From assembly GCA_030704615.1 (NCBI GenBank), contig CM060734.1, positions 26,848,001-26,908,000 of the forward strand: a stretch of DNA of 60,000 nt. The letters run 5' to 3'. Positions 47,282 through 58,126 of the stretch are shown here, piece after piece. Made by a program: the position numbers and the translations under genes. The notes below the pieces were generated by a model, which saw only the letters and a list, made by a program, of their open reading frames with translations, searched no databases and was not told where the DNA came from. Numbering within the stretch: position 1 is the first letter of the stretch; each line of letters begins with the position of its first letter. Source of the DNA: Takakia lepidozioides. Lineage: Eukaryota; Streptophyta; Takakiopsida; Takakiales; Takakiaceae.

Positions 47282-50200
47282 ATGACGGAACCGCGCAAGA
47301 AAGCGAGTCTGTTCATCTTTCTTGTTTCTGCACGCAGAGGAAGAGAGGCAGCCAAGTTGGAGAGGGTTCCTTGTTCGGTTCGGAAGAGAAGGAAGTCATT
47401 GTATTTTACATTGCTTAGAGAGAGGCTGAGATCAAGAGAGCAAATGACGAGGCGTCGCATGCAAGATGGTGCAGGGCTTAGGCAACATGTGGACTTGGAG
47501 ACAGGTCAAGCAGAAGAGCATGTGGGAAGTGAGAGTGAGGTCGCCGCAGTCGTAGCGACGGCTGGAGCAGTGAGCGTAGGTAACCAGATAGTGCCAGCCG
47601 AGTTCATGCCCGAAGACAAGAGAATAAGGGGAGGAGCAGAGGACGCCATACAGAGAGGAAGTCTGCAAACCCTACATCAGACAGAAATGGTGAGCACTCC
47701 GTATCCACATACTACTGTTTTCATTAGTCTTGATGTTTTCCCTTCCATGTGGGATTCAATAACATGGTTTATCTTGTGTTCAGACCGATGAAAAAGGGAA
47801 GAGGAAAGCAGAAGAGGGCGATTCAAGCGATGCAGCCACGAAGCCGAAGAAGGCGAAGGGATCCGTAAGTTGTCTCACACGCACTTCTTCCTCTTTACTG
47901 ATGGTCCCCAGTTGTGAGAAAAGCGATGATTGGTGGCGATCATCGCTTTACAGAATAATGTAGTTGGTGTTGTAGTTCAGCAGATTCAGGAAGACAGGCA
48001 GGCAGGAAAGTATACGTTTCACGGCGAAAGTGATGATCGGTGCCGACCATCACCTTCGCCATTGCTTTATTTAAGCATAGAATGCCAATTTCATGGTGAT
48101 GCAAGAGTGCCAGGGAACTTAAGTCGCATCTTGCAATGACGTAGAAGCTATGATCGGTAGCGATCATCGCTTTAAGGTCCATTCTCTTCTTGTTCAGACC
48201 AGTTTGGAAATGGCGTGGTCGTTCAGGAAAGTGATGATCGGTGCCGACCATCACATTCAGACCTCATGGTTTGTGCATCCCATGGCAGTTACATTGTGAT
48301 GGTCGGTACCGATCATCACTTTCTGTAATGACTGGATATTACCCCAAAATCCAAAATCGCAATGCAACCCTTTGTAGAATGAAATGCTTTAGGTTGAAAA
48401 ATGTCCATCCCACTTCTTCAGGATCTGGGATTGCAGTAACAGAAAAGCGATGATCGGTGGCAATCATCGCTTCCAAGTCCATTTCTTTGCTCTAAATCTC
48501 ATACAATGAAATGCGGAATTCTGCTGGAAAGTGATGATCGGTGCGACCATCACATTCAGACCTCATGGGTTGTGCTTCCCAAGGCAGTCTGATTGTGATG
48601 ATCGGTACCGATCATCACTTTTTGAACTGATTGGGCACTACACCAGAATCCAAAAGAGGAGACCAACCCTTTGCATACTGTAAAGTTTTAGGATATAAGA
48701 GGTCCAGATAATTCATAGGAGAAATCGCAGTGACACAAAAGCGATGATCTGTGGCTGTCATCGCTTCCAGGTCCATTCCTTCGCTAAAAAGCTCAGTGAG
48801 TGAAAGAAGGGATTATGCAAAAGAGTGATGATCGGTGTCGACCATCACATTCAGACCTCATGGGTGTGTGCAGCCCAGTGCTGTCTTGTTGTGACGATTG
48901 GTACCGATCATCGCTTGCATCATCCTGATGGTCGGCACCGATCATCGCAGTCTAGTGAGAACTGACTGAACGTGCATTGGGAAACCAACTAAATTTTCCA
49001 TTCATTTGTTAGAAGACAAAGTGATGGTCGTTACCGATCATCACTGTTTAAAAATGTATGTTTCCAGAACACCAGTTGAATGTTGCTCTTGTGGGTTTTG
49101 GGTATGCAGAAAAATGTAAAGTCTAAGCAAGGAGAAACAAAAGCAAAGGGCTCTGGAAAAGGGGACGACTCCACGAAGAGTTCTGAGAACAGCGAAGACA
49201 CAGACGAGCCTGAATTGCACTACCTTGACAAGGTGAAAGAACTTATGTCATATCAAAAGGTAAATTCCCAGGAGGTTATTAGGGACATGATCGTCTCTGG
49301 AGGACGTCTTGAAATCCCTCTCTACCAGATTATCTCCATGCCTGTTGTTCGTCCTCCACTTTCGCATGACATTACCAAGTTGGAAACATATTTCGTGCAC
49401 AGGTACAGAATGGGTGCATAAGTTTTCTACGTCTCACTGAAGGATACAAATGGTAACAACACAAAAGTGAGCCCAGAGATAACGGACAACTGGGATGATT
49501 GCTGCAAGGATGTGAATGACAAGTTTGAGGACTCCCTGCTACTTGGACATAACACCCAACAGTTCTGCAACCACATGTTCTATGTCTGGGATGGGAACCA
49601 TCGCCTGCTAGCTTGGATGGGGTATATTGCGAAACACCACTCAAAAGACAAGGACAAGCATTATGCTGTGGAGGCAATGGTTCTGGATCCTGGGAACGAC
49701 ATCGCGAGACTTCTGACAACTATGCATGACGTAAACAAGTAGGACATCCTAAAAACCCCATTGCCTTTCAAATTGCATGTTGTGCGCATTTCAAGTGCAA
49801 TCGTAAAATATTTCTTACCTATGCAATGTGTATTCCATGTTTGCAGATCGACAGAGAAATCACATGTTACTACGAGCTTGGTCCACACACTATCCGTATT
49901 CAGAGTGGGCGATGATGCATGTTGTGTACAGGTGCAGTACCTAAAGCCTATCCATCACATTCTTTGAAATTTTGTCATGCCTCATTGAGAAAAGCTTCAT
50001 ATTTCTTTTCTGCTACACAGCAGTTTGGTGATGGTCGGTACCGATCAATACTTCCACTACTCTGATCTTCTCCCGTCAAACAAATGAATACTGCAGATCA
50101 TGTCCATGTTTCCATTCTTAATCCTACCTCTGTTAACATAGGTAGTTTGTTTCTGATGAATGAAGTGATGATCGGTGCCGATCATCAGATTTCCCAGTTG

Positions 50201-52607
50201 TGCAATGTAGATAATCATAAGGATTTGCCAACCCATGTTGCATTCTCTCTCATGTGAAAGTGATGATCGCCACCGATCATCACTTTCTGCTGCTTTTTGA
50301 TATCTTGTTTTGGGGGTGGTGTTTGTTTGAACGTCCGCAGGTACACTAAATATGTGCTGATGGAAGGAAAACACCTGAGTGGAATCCCAGATTACCTGGA
50401 CATGTGGTCCGACCCTGCCAACGATCCCATGTACACAGCTGGTATCTTGAGGGACTGGAGTCCTGCCCACTTCAGGGACTGTGGATGGTACCTCGACTGC
50501 CCTCCAGAGCACATGACATTTCAAGAGCAGCAAATGAAGTATTTGAACAACCATGCGGAGATGCTGGCACCTTTGAACGACGAAGAGTACCAGAGGAACA
50601 TAGCTTCATTGGCCGCCAAGGAGCCATACGCGCAGGCAACTCCCCAGAAAGGCAGGAAGGGGGGTCGCAAGGTGAAAAACAAGGATCCAAAGGCTTCGGA
50701 GGGAGTAGCCAAGTCACTTGGGAAGACAAAGGAGAAAGAGAAGTCCAAGGAGAAGGAGAAGGAGAAGGAGAGGGGGAAGGAGAAGGGGAAGGTGAAAGAG
50801 AAGGAAAATGAGAAAGAAAAGGAAAAGGAGAAAGAGAAGGACAAGGAGAAGGACAAAGAGAAAGATGAGACAGCTGGGATGTACACCCGCACTATTGAAT
50901 GCGTTTTCGATGCCAAGCCACACCCTTCCCGTGCAGACTTGGTAGGGCAGATCAAGATTGTCAATGAGGGATGGCTGGCGATGATGGAGACTCGGAGAAA
51001 AGGGTACTCGGGGGTGCCATCACCGACTTGGGATAACATGATTTCTTTTCTTAATCTGGTAAGAATCTTTCTCTTCACATGGGACATTCGAAATTGTCAA
51101 TGCCAATGTAGATGTTGGTTTCTGTTGGGACCCTCATTTTTGTTTGTTTTTAAATCGAACCTGTATGCTGCAGGTGAGCACTGGTCCCTCATTCGTATGT
51201 GGTGTTCAGAAAACCTTTGCCGCTGACATGGTCATCCTTGACATCCCAGACGGCCAGCCTGTCCCCGACGTTCCTCCAAAGGGAAAGACTCCATCCTGGA
51301 ACAGATTCGATGAGAACTACTGGAGTTGGGTATTCGGGTTCTACAATAATTTCCTTTCAGATGTAGGAATGCTTTTGCTCTTCCAGTCATGTGACAAGGA
51401 TAGTCATAGGGGACTGGCATCATACCTGAAGTCGTCTGGGTTTGAAATTTTGAGGACATGGAATTGTGTGAACATCCTCTACCTTCTGAAAGGTGGTTGC
51501 CCTGGACAGCTGGTATGGCACCACCCTCCTCCGTACTGTTTCCCAATGTCTTCTTGTTATTTCTGCTAGCTTGCTCTACCACCATCTGTGATGATCGGCA
51601 CCGATCATCACAAATACATTCCATTGTAGTTTTCATTTGCAGTCCATGTTTTGTTCCTTCCTGCGCCAGACTTCCTCCAATATTTCCATGTCTCACCCCT
51701 ACCTTGCATCTTTGCCAGACGAGGATGTTTGAGGCAATCTGCCTGAGGAGGATTCGCACCTCAAAAACACCATCCTCCGTCCGCAGCTTTGAAATTTCCG
51801 TGTTTCATCAACCCCCCCTATGAACCGCATGTGGATGACATGCTCTACAATTTCATGCACTCTAGTCAGACAGCCAAAAGACCAGATGGGTTTCTGTGGA
51901 GAGGTGCAAGGGAGAGAACCCCAACGTTCATGCAGACGCTCTTGGAGTCATGCAGCCACGATTCTGCAAGGGTGGTCGACCTCACACTATCCACAGGCTC
52001 GTTGGTTCAATACTGTTCCCATTTTCGAGATCTTCCAGTTTGCATCCGAGTTTGCATCCTCTACAACCTTCTTGACGCTTTCTGTCTTGGCAGGTGCGAC
52101 TTATCGTGCTTCCAAGGTTGGCGGGAGAAGCCTTTTTGGCATGGAGGGCGACACCGAACAATTCAAGAGTGTCCTCCTCCCTCTTGTGTCTGGCACACAG
52201 ACTGAACAAATTCAAATCAGAAATGATGAGGATACCGAGGATAAGCAGATCGACAATGACTTTTCATGTGAGTAAGTCTGCCATGGAATTGTCATTCCAG
52301 TTTGGGTGCTTGTTCAATTTCGCAGACATCAAATTTGCGATGGAATTTGCGATGAAATTTCGCAGACTTTTATCATGCTGTGACTTGCAGGAATGACAGC
52401 GATGGATCTTCAGGAGAAACCCCCATTTGTGGCGAGACTGTTTTCGACAGTCCCCTTTCCACTTTTGTGCTTCCTATGTATGCCGAAGCAATGGCACTTC
52501 AAATGGCCGAGGCTCTATCCCCTGACTTCTTATTGCCCGATCGCAGGTGTAGCCATCGTAGATCTGGAGTTCTTAAATTCTTGGACTGGGATGCAGAGGA
52601 TACATGA
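47282..52607 (+). CDS. Gene B: ParB-like domain plus beta-class DNA methyltransferase, nine exons
   Basis: Proposed exons: 47282-47689, 47784-47864, 49110-49730, ~49855-49931, 50341-51058, 51174-51512, 51719-51996, 52094-52271 and 52391-52607. Most have GT..AG ends. That gives about 970 codons. The N-terminus is basic and low-complexity. Exon 3 carries a ParB-like segment (PLYQIISMPVVRPP, then YVWDGNHRLLAWMGYI with the GNHR box). Exon 5 has a ~50-residue Lys/Glu tract. Exon 6 has MVILDIPDG in the place of DPPY/SPPY, and DVGMLLLFQSCD (motif V-like). Exons 7-8 have WRGARERTPTFMQTLLESC, VVDLTLSTG and GGRSLFGMEGD, the motif X-to-I order of beta-class N4-C/N6-A methyltransferases. ParB-methylase fusions are common in bacteria and phages. 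Problems are a TAA at 49419, a seven-C run shifting the frame at 51812-51818, and an unusual GC donor at 51997. The altered catalytic box leaves activity uncertain. Confidence 0.75.
47921..51611. repeat. Intronic palindrome array, half-site GTGATGATCGGT
   Basis: Seventeen copies of a ~24-30-bp palindrome lie only in introns of gene B: starts 47921, 48023, 48145, 48231, 48296, 48446, 48531, 48595, 48740, 48825, 48891, 48925, 49021 (intron 2), 50027, 50165, 50257 (intron 4) and 51588 (intron 6). The copy at 48595-48618 is perfect: GTGATGATCGGT plus its exact mirror. Three sub-types (GCGATGATCGGTGG.., GTGATGATCGGTGCCGACC.., GTGATGGTCGGTACC..) follow each other in fixed order. Most copies hold one or two GATC sites. 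None was found outside gene B in this window. Confidence 0.95.
48145..49036. repeat. ~296-bp tandem repeat in intron 2 of gene B
   Basis: The three palindrome sub-types plus the sequence CATTCAGACCTCATGG between them form a unit of about 296 bp, repeated three times (first sub-type at about 48146, 48442 and 48738). The last unit is altered and has an extra palindrome. Confidence 0.85.
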
Positions 52608-52780
52608 ATCCATCCCACAAACCCTTCACAGTCATGTCATATCCATTGTGCATTCATCTACTGTGTATTCATGCATCCTCCATTCAAGAATATTTGCCAT
52701 TATTCAACATCCATTGTACATTCATCCATTGTACTCTCATCCATCCCACATTCATCCATATGCTTGCAACTCTGCTTCTT
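52608..52780. repeat. Short-period repeats after gene B
   Basis: Degenerate repeats of CATTGTACATTCATCCA and related CATCCCACATTCATCC, directly after the stop codon. Non-coding. Confidence 0.75.
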
Positions 52781-52818
52781 ACTTGGCGCGCGTTGACGCG
52801 GCGTTTAAGCTCGATGAC

Positions 52819-52848
52819 GTGGCGTGAGCGCCGCTGAGCTCACGCCAC
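52819..52848. repeat. Perfect hairpin GTGGCGTGAGC / GCTCACGCCAC
   Basis: An 11-bp perfect stem with an 8-base loop, in a GC-rich patch with further GCTCACGCC copies. The same 11-mer is at 42581-42591, so this is the likely right end of the transposase-methyltransferase unit. Confidence 0.8.
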
Positions 52849-54958
52849 CATGCTCACGCCGAGGCATCCATGCAAACCTGCCGCTTCTGTGTGGGTAAGT
52901 ATTGCCTTCTTTAGCTTTGGCATGTTTTCGTTTAAGCCTGGGCTTACTGATACGTTGAGTTGATATCCTTCTGTTTGATCTGTTGTTGTGCAGGCATGAG
53001 CGACTGGATGGGGAGCATCCTCTTGACGTGCCGTGGTTGGGATGTGATGGATTCATTAGGTCGTTTAGCTGCAGACCTTTGTAGCTGTAATTCGAGCCTT
53101 ATCGATTCTGAAATGCTTTATGCATGGGTCACAACTGCCAATGTACAGTTGTGACGGCCGGGATGCAGTATTGAGATGTTACTGTGAAAATCTTAATACT
53201 CTTATTGAACACTAATCTGTCCATTGAGCGTAGTCCGATGCTAGCCTTCATGGTTCTGCGGTTTTGAATACCACTGTGCAAGGATGATGTTCAAGCGCTT
53301 ACAAGGAATTCGGGTTTGGCCTCTGCGGTTGTCAGTGAGGCTGGCTGAAGTACAGGATTTCTAGCTAAAAGAATGCACTTTGCTTGTTGTCAAACAGGTA
53401 CTGGATGTGTTTGCAGAATGAAGCACTTTGTTTGACTGGCGGTATTAGACTGGAAGATCATGTTGTCTGGGAGGTAGGATGAGCTCTTGAGCAAAGTGCA
53501 ATGCCAACACACAGGGGGTTGAGTGTGTGTGTAGCTCAGTCAGGCAAATGAAGTTAACTGACTGAAATTATACACACTGGATCAACTGAGATATAGTGGC
53601 TGTAATATTATTATTGTCAACCCCAGGTAGTGCCTAAATCATGCTATCAGCATTGCAGATGCTGGTAGACCTGACACTTGATCACTTTTTGGTGAACCTG
53701 GAACCCCGACATGGTCATAAAGTGCACTTTCGGCATCATGCATTTTTGACATTGAATTGTTGCATCAGGAGTGACAGTCTCTAGAGTTCCATACCTCTTC
53801 CCACCCTCAGGATTGTAGCCACAGGGTTGAAAGAGAATGCAAAGCGATGTAGCAACCACACACACTTAGAGGCATCTAGCTCCCCAAGATCAGTTTGCTT
53901 CCTGTCAGTTTTCTGAACTTCTTGTGATTTTATTTGTTCATCTTCTAGGATTTGCGCCAGACATTGTAATATATGAAGAGTACCTAATAGCTTGATTGCA
54001 TCCGCATGCGACACATAGAGTTATCAACGAGGGTAGCAATTTACAAGTTGTAATTGCTCAAGCCTCCATTCCAAAACTGGTTTTTCCGCCAGAATGTCCA
54101 CGGGACTGCTCCAGAAGAGGACAATGTAGGACATGGTTACAGGAGCATCACGGTGTTTTTCTATCGTTTTTGTTTCGCTGGCGAAACGTTTCTTTTGGTT
54201 GGATCTTATGTTCGGTGACCTTTGAGATATGGCAGATATGTCTTTGTGCTCACGCGAGTTAATCTATCGACGATTTCCTTCATGAATTACTTGGCGTGAG
54301 TACTGTTGGCACTTAGTTTCGTATTTTTGACCGTGTGAGCACATTCTTGTTTCGCTATAGAATATTCTAAAGAATATTTGGGAATATGCGGAATATTGTT
54401 TTGTGCTAACGCCCACTGGCGTGAGCCTACTCACATGCTACCCAACCCCAGGCAGTTTTTTGAATTTAGGCACATGAGAAGAGAAAACATTTATTTTCTT
54501 AAGAATACAAATACAAAATAGAAACCCAAAACGCATGGGACAAGGTATCCCATGCGCCAACAGGCCCAGCTCAAATCTCCTCCAAGCTTGGAGGCTCCAG
54601 CTACCCTTCAGGATGAATATGATGACATTGTCGAGTCCATGCAGGGGCCTTTCCAAGTTACATGGAGCTCGCAAATAGATTGGGATTTGTAGGAAGTTTC
54701 GCACGCAGATATTTGTATTGATTTTTTGTTCAATGAAATTTTCGAAGAGGCTTGAAAGTTTTTTGTTAGAATTTTTAGGCATTAGGCACTTTGGTCCCAT
54801 AATTTCCGTGCAATTAGGCCAAAATTTGAAAAATTCCCAAAACGCTTTAGGCACTTTCAATTTGAATTAATTATCGCCTAAACGGTTGATAAGGGACGGT
54901 AGTGAAAGGGGCCCACCCACCTCCGTGTTGTGAAGGTAGCTCACTGTGTTGAATGTGT
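52849..54958. other. Unassigned region
   Basis: No recognisable gene. On the minus strand 53647-54014 two overlapping frames (KTDRKQTDLGELDASKCVWL, and TPDATIQCQKCMMPKVHF with a Cys pair) look mildly coding and could be one exon with a frameshift, but I cannot name them. More GGCGTGAG or GTGAGCAC motifs occur at 54245-54440, so another end of the same transposon family may lie there. Confidence 0.4.
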
Positions 54959-55059
54959 AGGGTAAGGGCCCCATGCAAGGGCTGTCACACGTTTTAAGCC
55001 ACTGGGAACGAGGGCGGAGCCCCAGTCAAACGTGTGACGGCCCGTGGGGCCCTTACCCT
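54959..55059. repeat. 101-bp near-perfect hairpin
   Basis: The left arm starts AGGGTAAGGGCCCCATG and continues GGGCTGTCACACGTTT. The right arm ends CGTGGGGCCCTTACCCT. Arms of ~36 bases pair with one small bulge around a ~30-base loop. A MITE end, a miRNA-like precursor or a transposon hairpin are possible. Confidence 0.9.
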
Positions 55060-56249
55060 GCGGAAACGTTCCATGAATAAAATCCCGCCATGTGTCCCTT
55101 CTTTTAGGCGCCCAGACTTCTTTTAGGCTTCTTCCCTCGCTGTGGCATCTTCTTTGCTTCCCGCTTCCTTTGGTTCGTCTGATCTCGGAAAGATGCTGGA
55201 AAGACGCGGAAATGGGGGAATGGTGGCAGGAGTGGCCTTCCAGGATGGAACGCCACTCCGCAAATTCCGGTTACGTTCCATCGCGTAATTCAACTGCTCC
55301 TGGGGGGCGTTAGGGTTCACAGGTATAAGCCAACCGAAAATACAAAGGATTTTATTCAAGCAACGCTTACGTTTGAATGGGCTTCTGCTGTCCTGTGAGG
55401 GATGCTCCACATTCTTCACGTGATCGACAGACAAATGGAAGTAGAAGAGGACAATGGACAGAGGTGGGTAGTGGGTTCATTGCATAATATGTCAGACTGA
55501 GCGTATGGGCAACACATCACATGTCAGACATCCTTTTCTCGAACCCATTGAAGAAGACCATCAAATTCCTTCAGATTAGGATGCCAGGAAAGTGCAACTC
55601 TGCGGGCAGTGTGCCCCACAGAGGAATGCCATTCGGACAGAGCATTACTCTCGATGAACACTTATGTTTCAGAATGTGTAATAGATGGAGGAATATCCAA
55701 TTGAATTGTTGTGAACATGGAGGCCGTCACACTGCACTACTACTCACTGTTCTGTATCTCTTTAAGAACAGAATCATCTGCAGGACTGCAGAAGCATTCT
55801 CATATTGTTTGGGAGAAGTTTTGTTCTACACTGCATATTCAATATGTTTGCAACCTTGCTTTCTGGGGAGCGGGGTGGCAACTCCATAGATCATGGGATC
55901 TATATTCCACACTTTAAAATGGTGAATTATTATCTTTAGTAGAGAAAACAACCGATATACGCACATGGCCGCTTCACATCTGATGTCTACAAGTAGAGTC
56001 CACCATTCTAACTTGAAGTGAAGTGAAGCTGAATACTAAGTTGCTTGTGTATCTTCATGCGAATTCGAATAAGACGTTGAATTAAAGAATGCCAAAAATC
56101 TGGGTGTGCACCATGACAGCAGCAAAAGCAACATCAGTTAATTTCTCTTACGATGTGCTTCGAAATCCTGATCCTGATTTAGATGGTTCGGGTTGGTGTC
56201 AAAGTGGACGACATCGAATTGAAACACAATAGATGGATATGGGTGTGCA
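55060..56249. other. Unassigned region
   Basis: Several 70-120-codon frames, none with a recognisable motif. No structure noticed beyond ordinary AT-rich sequence. Confidence 0.4.
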
Positions 56250-56944
56250 TTATTGCTGCAAAAGCCGCTCCACTTCAAAAGTGATGGCACTCGCCGCACC
56301 AGCTTCATCATCACTAGGAGGCATCTTCTGCTGTAGATTAAGCAGGCGCTCATGCATCAACTGCAGCTGGGCTGGTGCTTCAAGGTACTGCGCAGCTACA
56401 GCTGCAACTTCTACGGGCTCAATTTTGCCAATCAGCTCCGGCACCACTTCCTCACCTGCCCACCTAAGTAAACCATGGCTTGAGGGCTTAGACCTTGGCA
56501 CAATCTATGGCATGAATACAATAAACACCACATATCTTTATGAAAAATAATAAGAAAGACTGCATCTCACCTGTTGGGCCATGCAATAAAACCTGCCGAA
56601 TTTAGAACAGCCAGGTTGGCCAAGTGTGCCACTGCAGAACCCACCCAGCCTGGCACTGCCGCTAGCAGGCCAATCACCCCTCCTGTTGCACCTCTAAACA
56701 TCTGCTCCCCTCCACCCATCAATTTCTTCCATCAGCGTCTGCATGACGGCCTACTATACTGTGACTTCCCTGACTCAGATATTCAAGTCAAACCGTTGCG
56801 AAAGGAGTCACAGTCATTGAACAATTCGAGAGGGGCACCTTTGCGAACCTCAAGTGCATGAGTGGGAAGGACAACAAGCATTGGAACACCCAAGCATCCA
56901 AGCTCTGCAGTGTTTGTACCCACCTGTGCAACCATCCCAACCAT
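56250..56944 (-). pseudogene. LpxB-like glycosyltransferase, C-terminal exons (partial gene)
   Basis: Three minus-strand exons fit a lipid-A-disaccharide-synthase-like (GT19-type) protein of cyanobacteria and plastids. About 56839-56944 encodes VGTNTAELGCLGVPMLVVLP. 56571-56701 encodes GGVIGLLAAVPGWVGSAVAH and AGFIAWPN. 56250-56463 encodes GEEVVPELIGKIEPVEVA and ends at a stop after ERLLQQ. The last two join cleanly through GT..AG ends to give AWPNRWAGEEVVPEL, a conserved block of the family. The junction between the first two exons is not clean in phase. I could not find the N-terminal sugar-nucleotide half upstream, so the gene is partial, or its other exons are far away or unrecognised. 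Confidence 0.6.
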
Positions 56945-58126
56945 CTAACAGAGGTAAGCAAATTGCCACACACTCTCACGCCAGATTTTTCATCCCATCA
57001 TCACCCACTGGGGCAAGGAGGGCCCAGGGACAAAGTAGAACAACAGGGAACCCCATTTCAGAAGACATCAAATGACAACCTGTGTGCGTTGCTATGACTA
57101 TCATTAAGGGCCTGGGTTCCTGCAGGATACTAACCCTCCTGGATTGTGGGGTTTCAGCCACGGCCAATTTGCCATTTGGTAGCATACAACCTACTACACT
57201 CCAGGTGCAGGGATTGGATCCATGATTTATGGCTGGCATTGATGTCATACTAGAAATATGAGATTCATTCCAGCTCTGCTTCTCTAGCCCTCTCTAGCTT
57301 GCACAAGCTGTGGTACTTGCTGTTGTGATTGCGTTACCAGTCACAAGGGAAAACAGCACGGATGACGAGGCATTCTGACAGGCGCACTAAATACAGTTTT
57401 TCTCTAGTCATGCCATCTTTACTCGGTTTTACTGAGTGCCTGCAGCACCCTTACCCCCCATGAACCTTTCTCTATCTTCTTGGATTCTCCCTGTCCTCTA
57501 GGAAGCCTATTGACATTGGGTGGACTTGAAACGGGAGTACATTAATGTCTCTGTGACTAAATGCCGGCCTTGTGACCTCGTGTCCTTGTTTGTTTCGACC
57601 TGAAGCGCTTTGCTTCAGGTAAGGTAGTGCATTGGATTTAGTTGGAAAGCTTGGGGCCTTTCCCTCTTTAGAATATGCCTACACGGGCCATTCCCTGCAA
57701 CTCCCTGGAGTGTGATCTCTGAATGGTAACAAGCGGACTCCTACCGCTTGGGGGCAGCCCCTCCGCCCAAATTGGGCAGTCGTATGCTCTGTCTAGCATA
57801 CTCAGCACTTGGGCTCGGGTTGGTTCCTGTGCTTAAACTTATGGCCTGCGAAAACAATAAAAAATTTAGCTGCCAGTCAAGGGACGAACTTCTTTGAGAT
57901 TGAATTGATGCGGGACTCTATTAGAAGCACTTTTGGTCATTGCAACCTTCAACGTACCCCTATTATCAAGTCTCGAGATGGTACCATTAGCCATGAAATC
58001 CAAGCCTAAGCTAGAGCATGTAGTTTTAAAGGACACATCGTCCATCCTGGGATTCACCCCAAAAACTACACATGAAGCCCTAGATTTGGCATAAGTAACC
58101 AATTCCCAGGGATCACCCTGAGGAGT
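56945..58126. other. Unassigned region and 5' leader of the following LINE
   Basis: No gene supported. Near the LINE it holds several small hairpins: ACCTGAAGC/GCTTCAGGT (57598-57620), CAAGCGG/CCGCTTG (about 57730-57750) and GTATGCT/AGCATAC (about 57781-57800). A short possible coding piece, LEHVVLKDTSSILGFTPK, lies at about 58010-58065. Confidence 0.45.

Noticed and set aside
50521-51087. Minus-strand 188-codon Ser/Phe-rich open frame
   Set aside because: It is the complement of the Lys/Glu-rich tract in exon 5 of gene B, so a shadow frame.
51805-51825. An INPPY reading that looks like a catalytic NPPY box in gene B
   Set aside because: It appears only in the frame after the seven-C run. 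In the exon frame the segment reads HQPPYEP, and it lies after motif V, not at the motif IV position.
55521-55917. 122-codon plus-strand frame
   Set aside because: No recognisable motif, composition like its surroundings, and no splice or context support.
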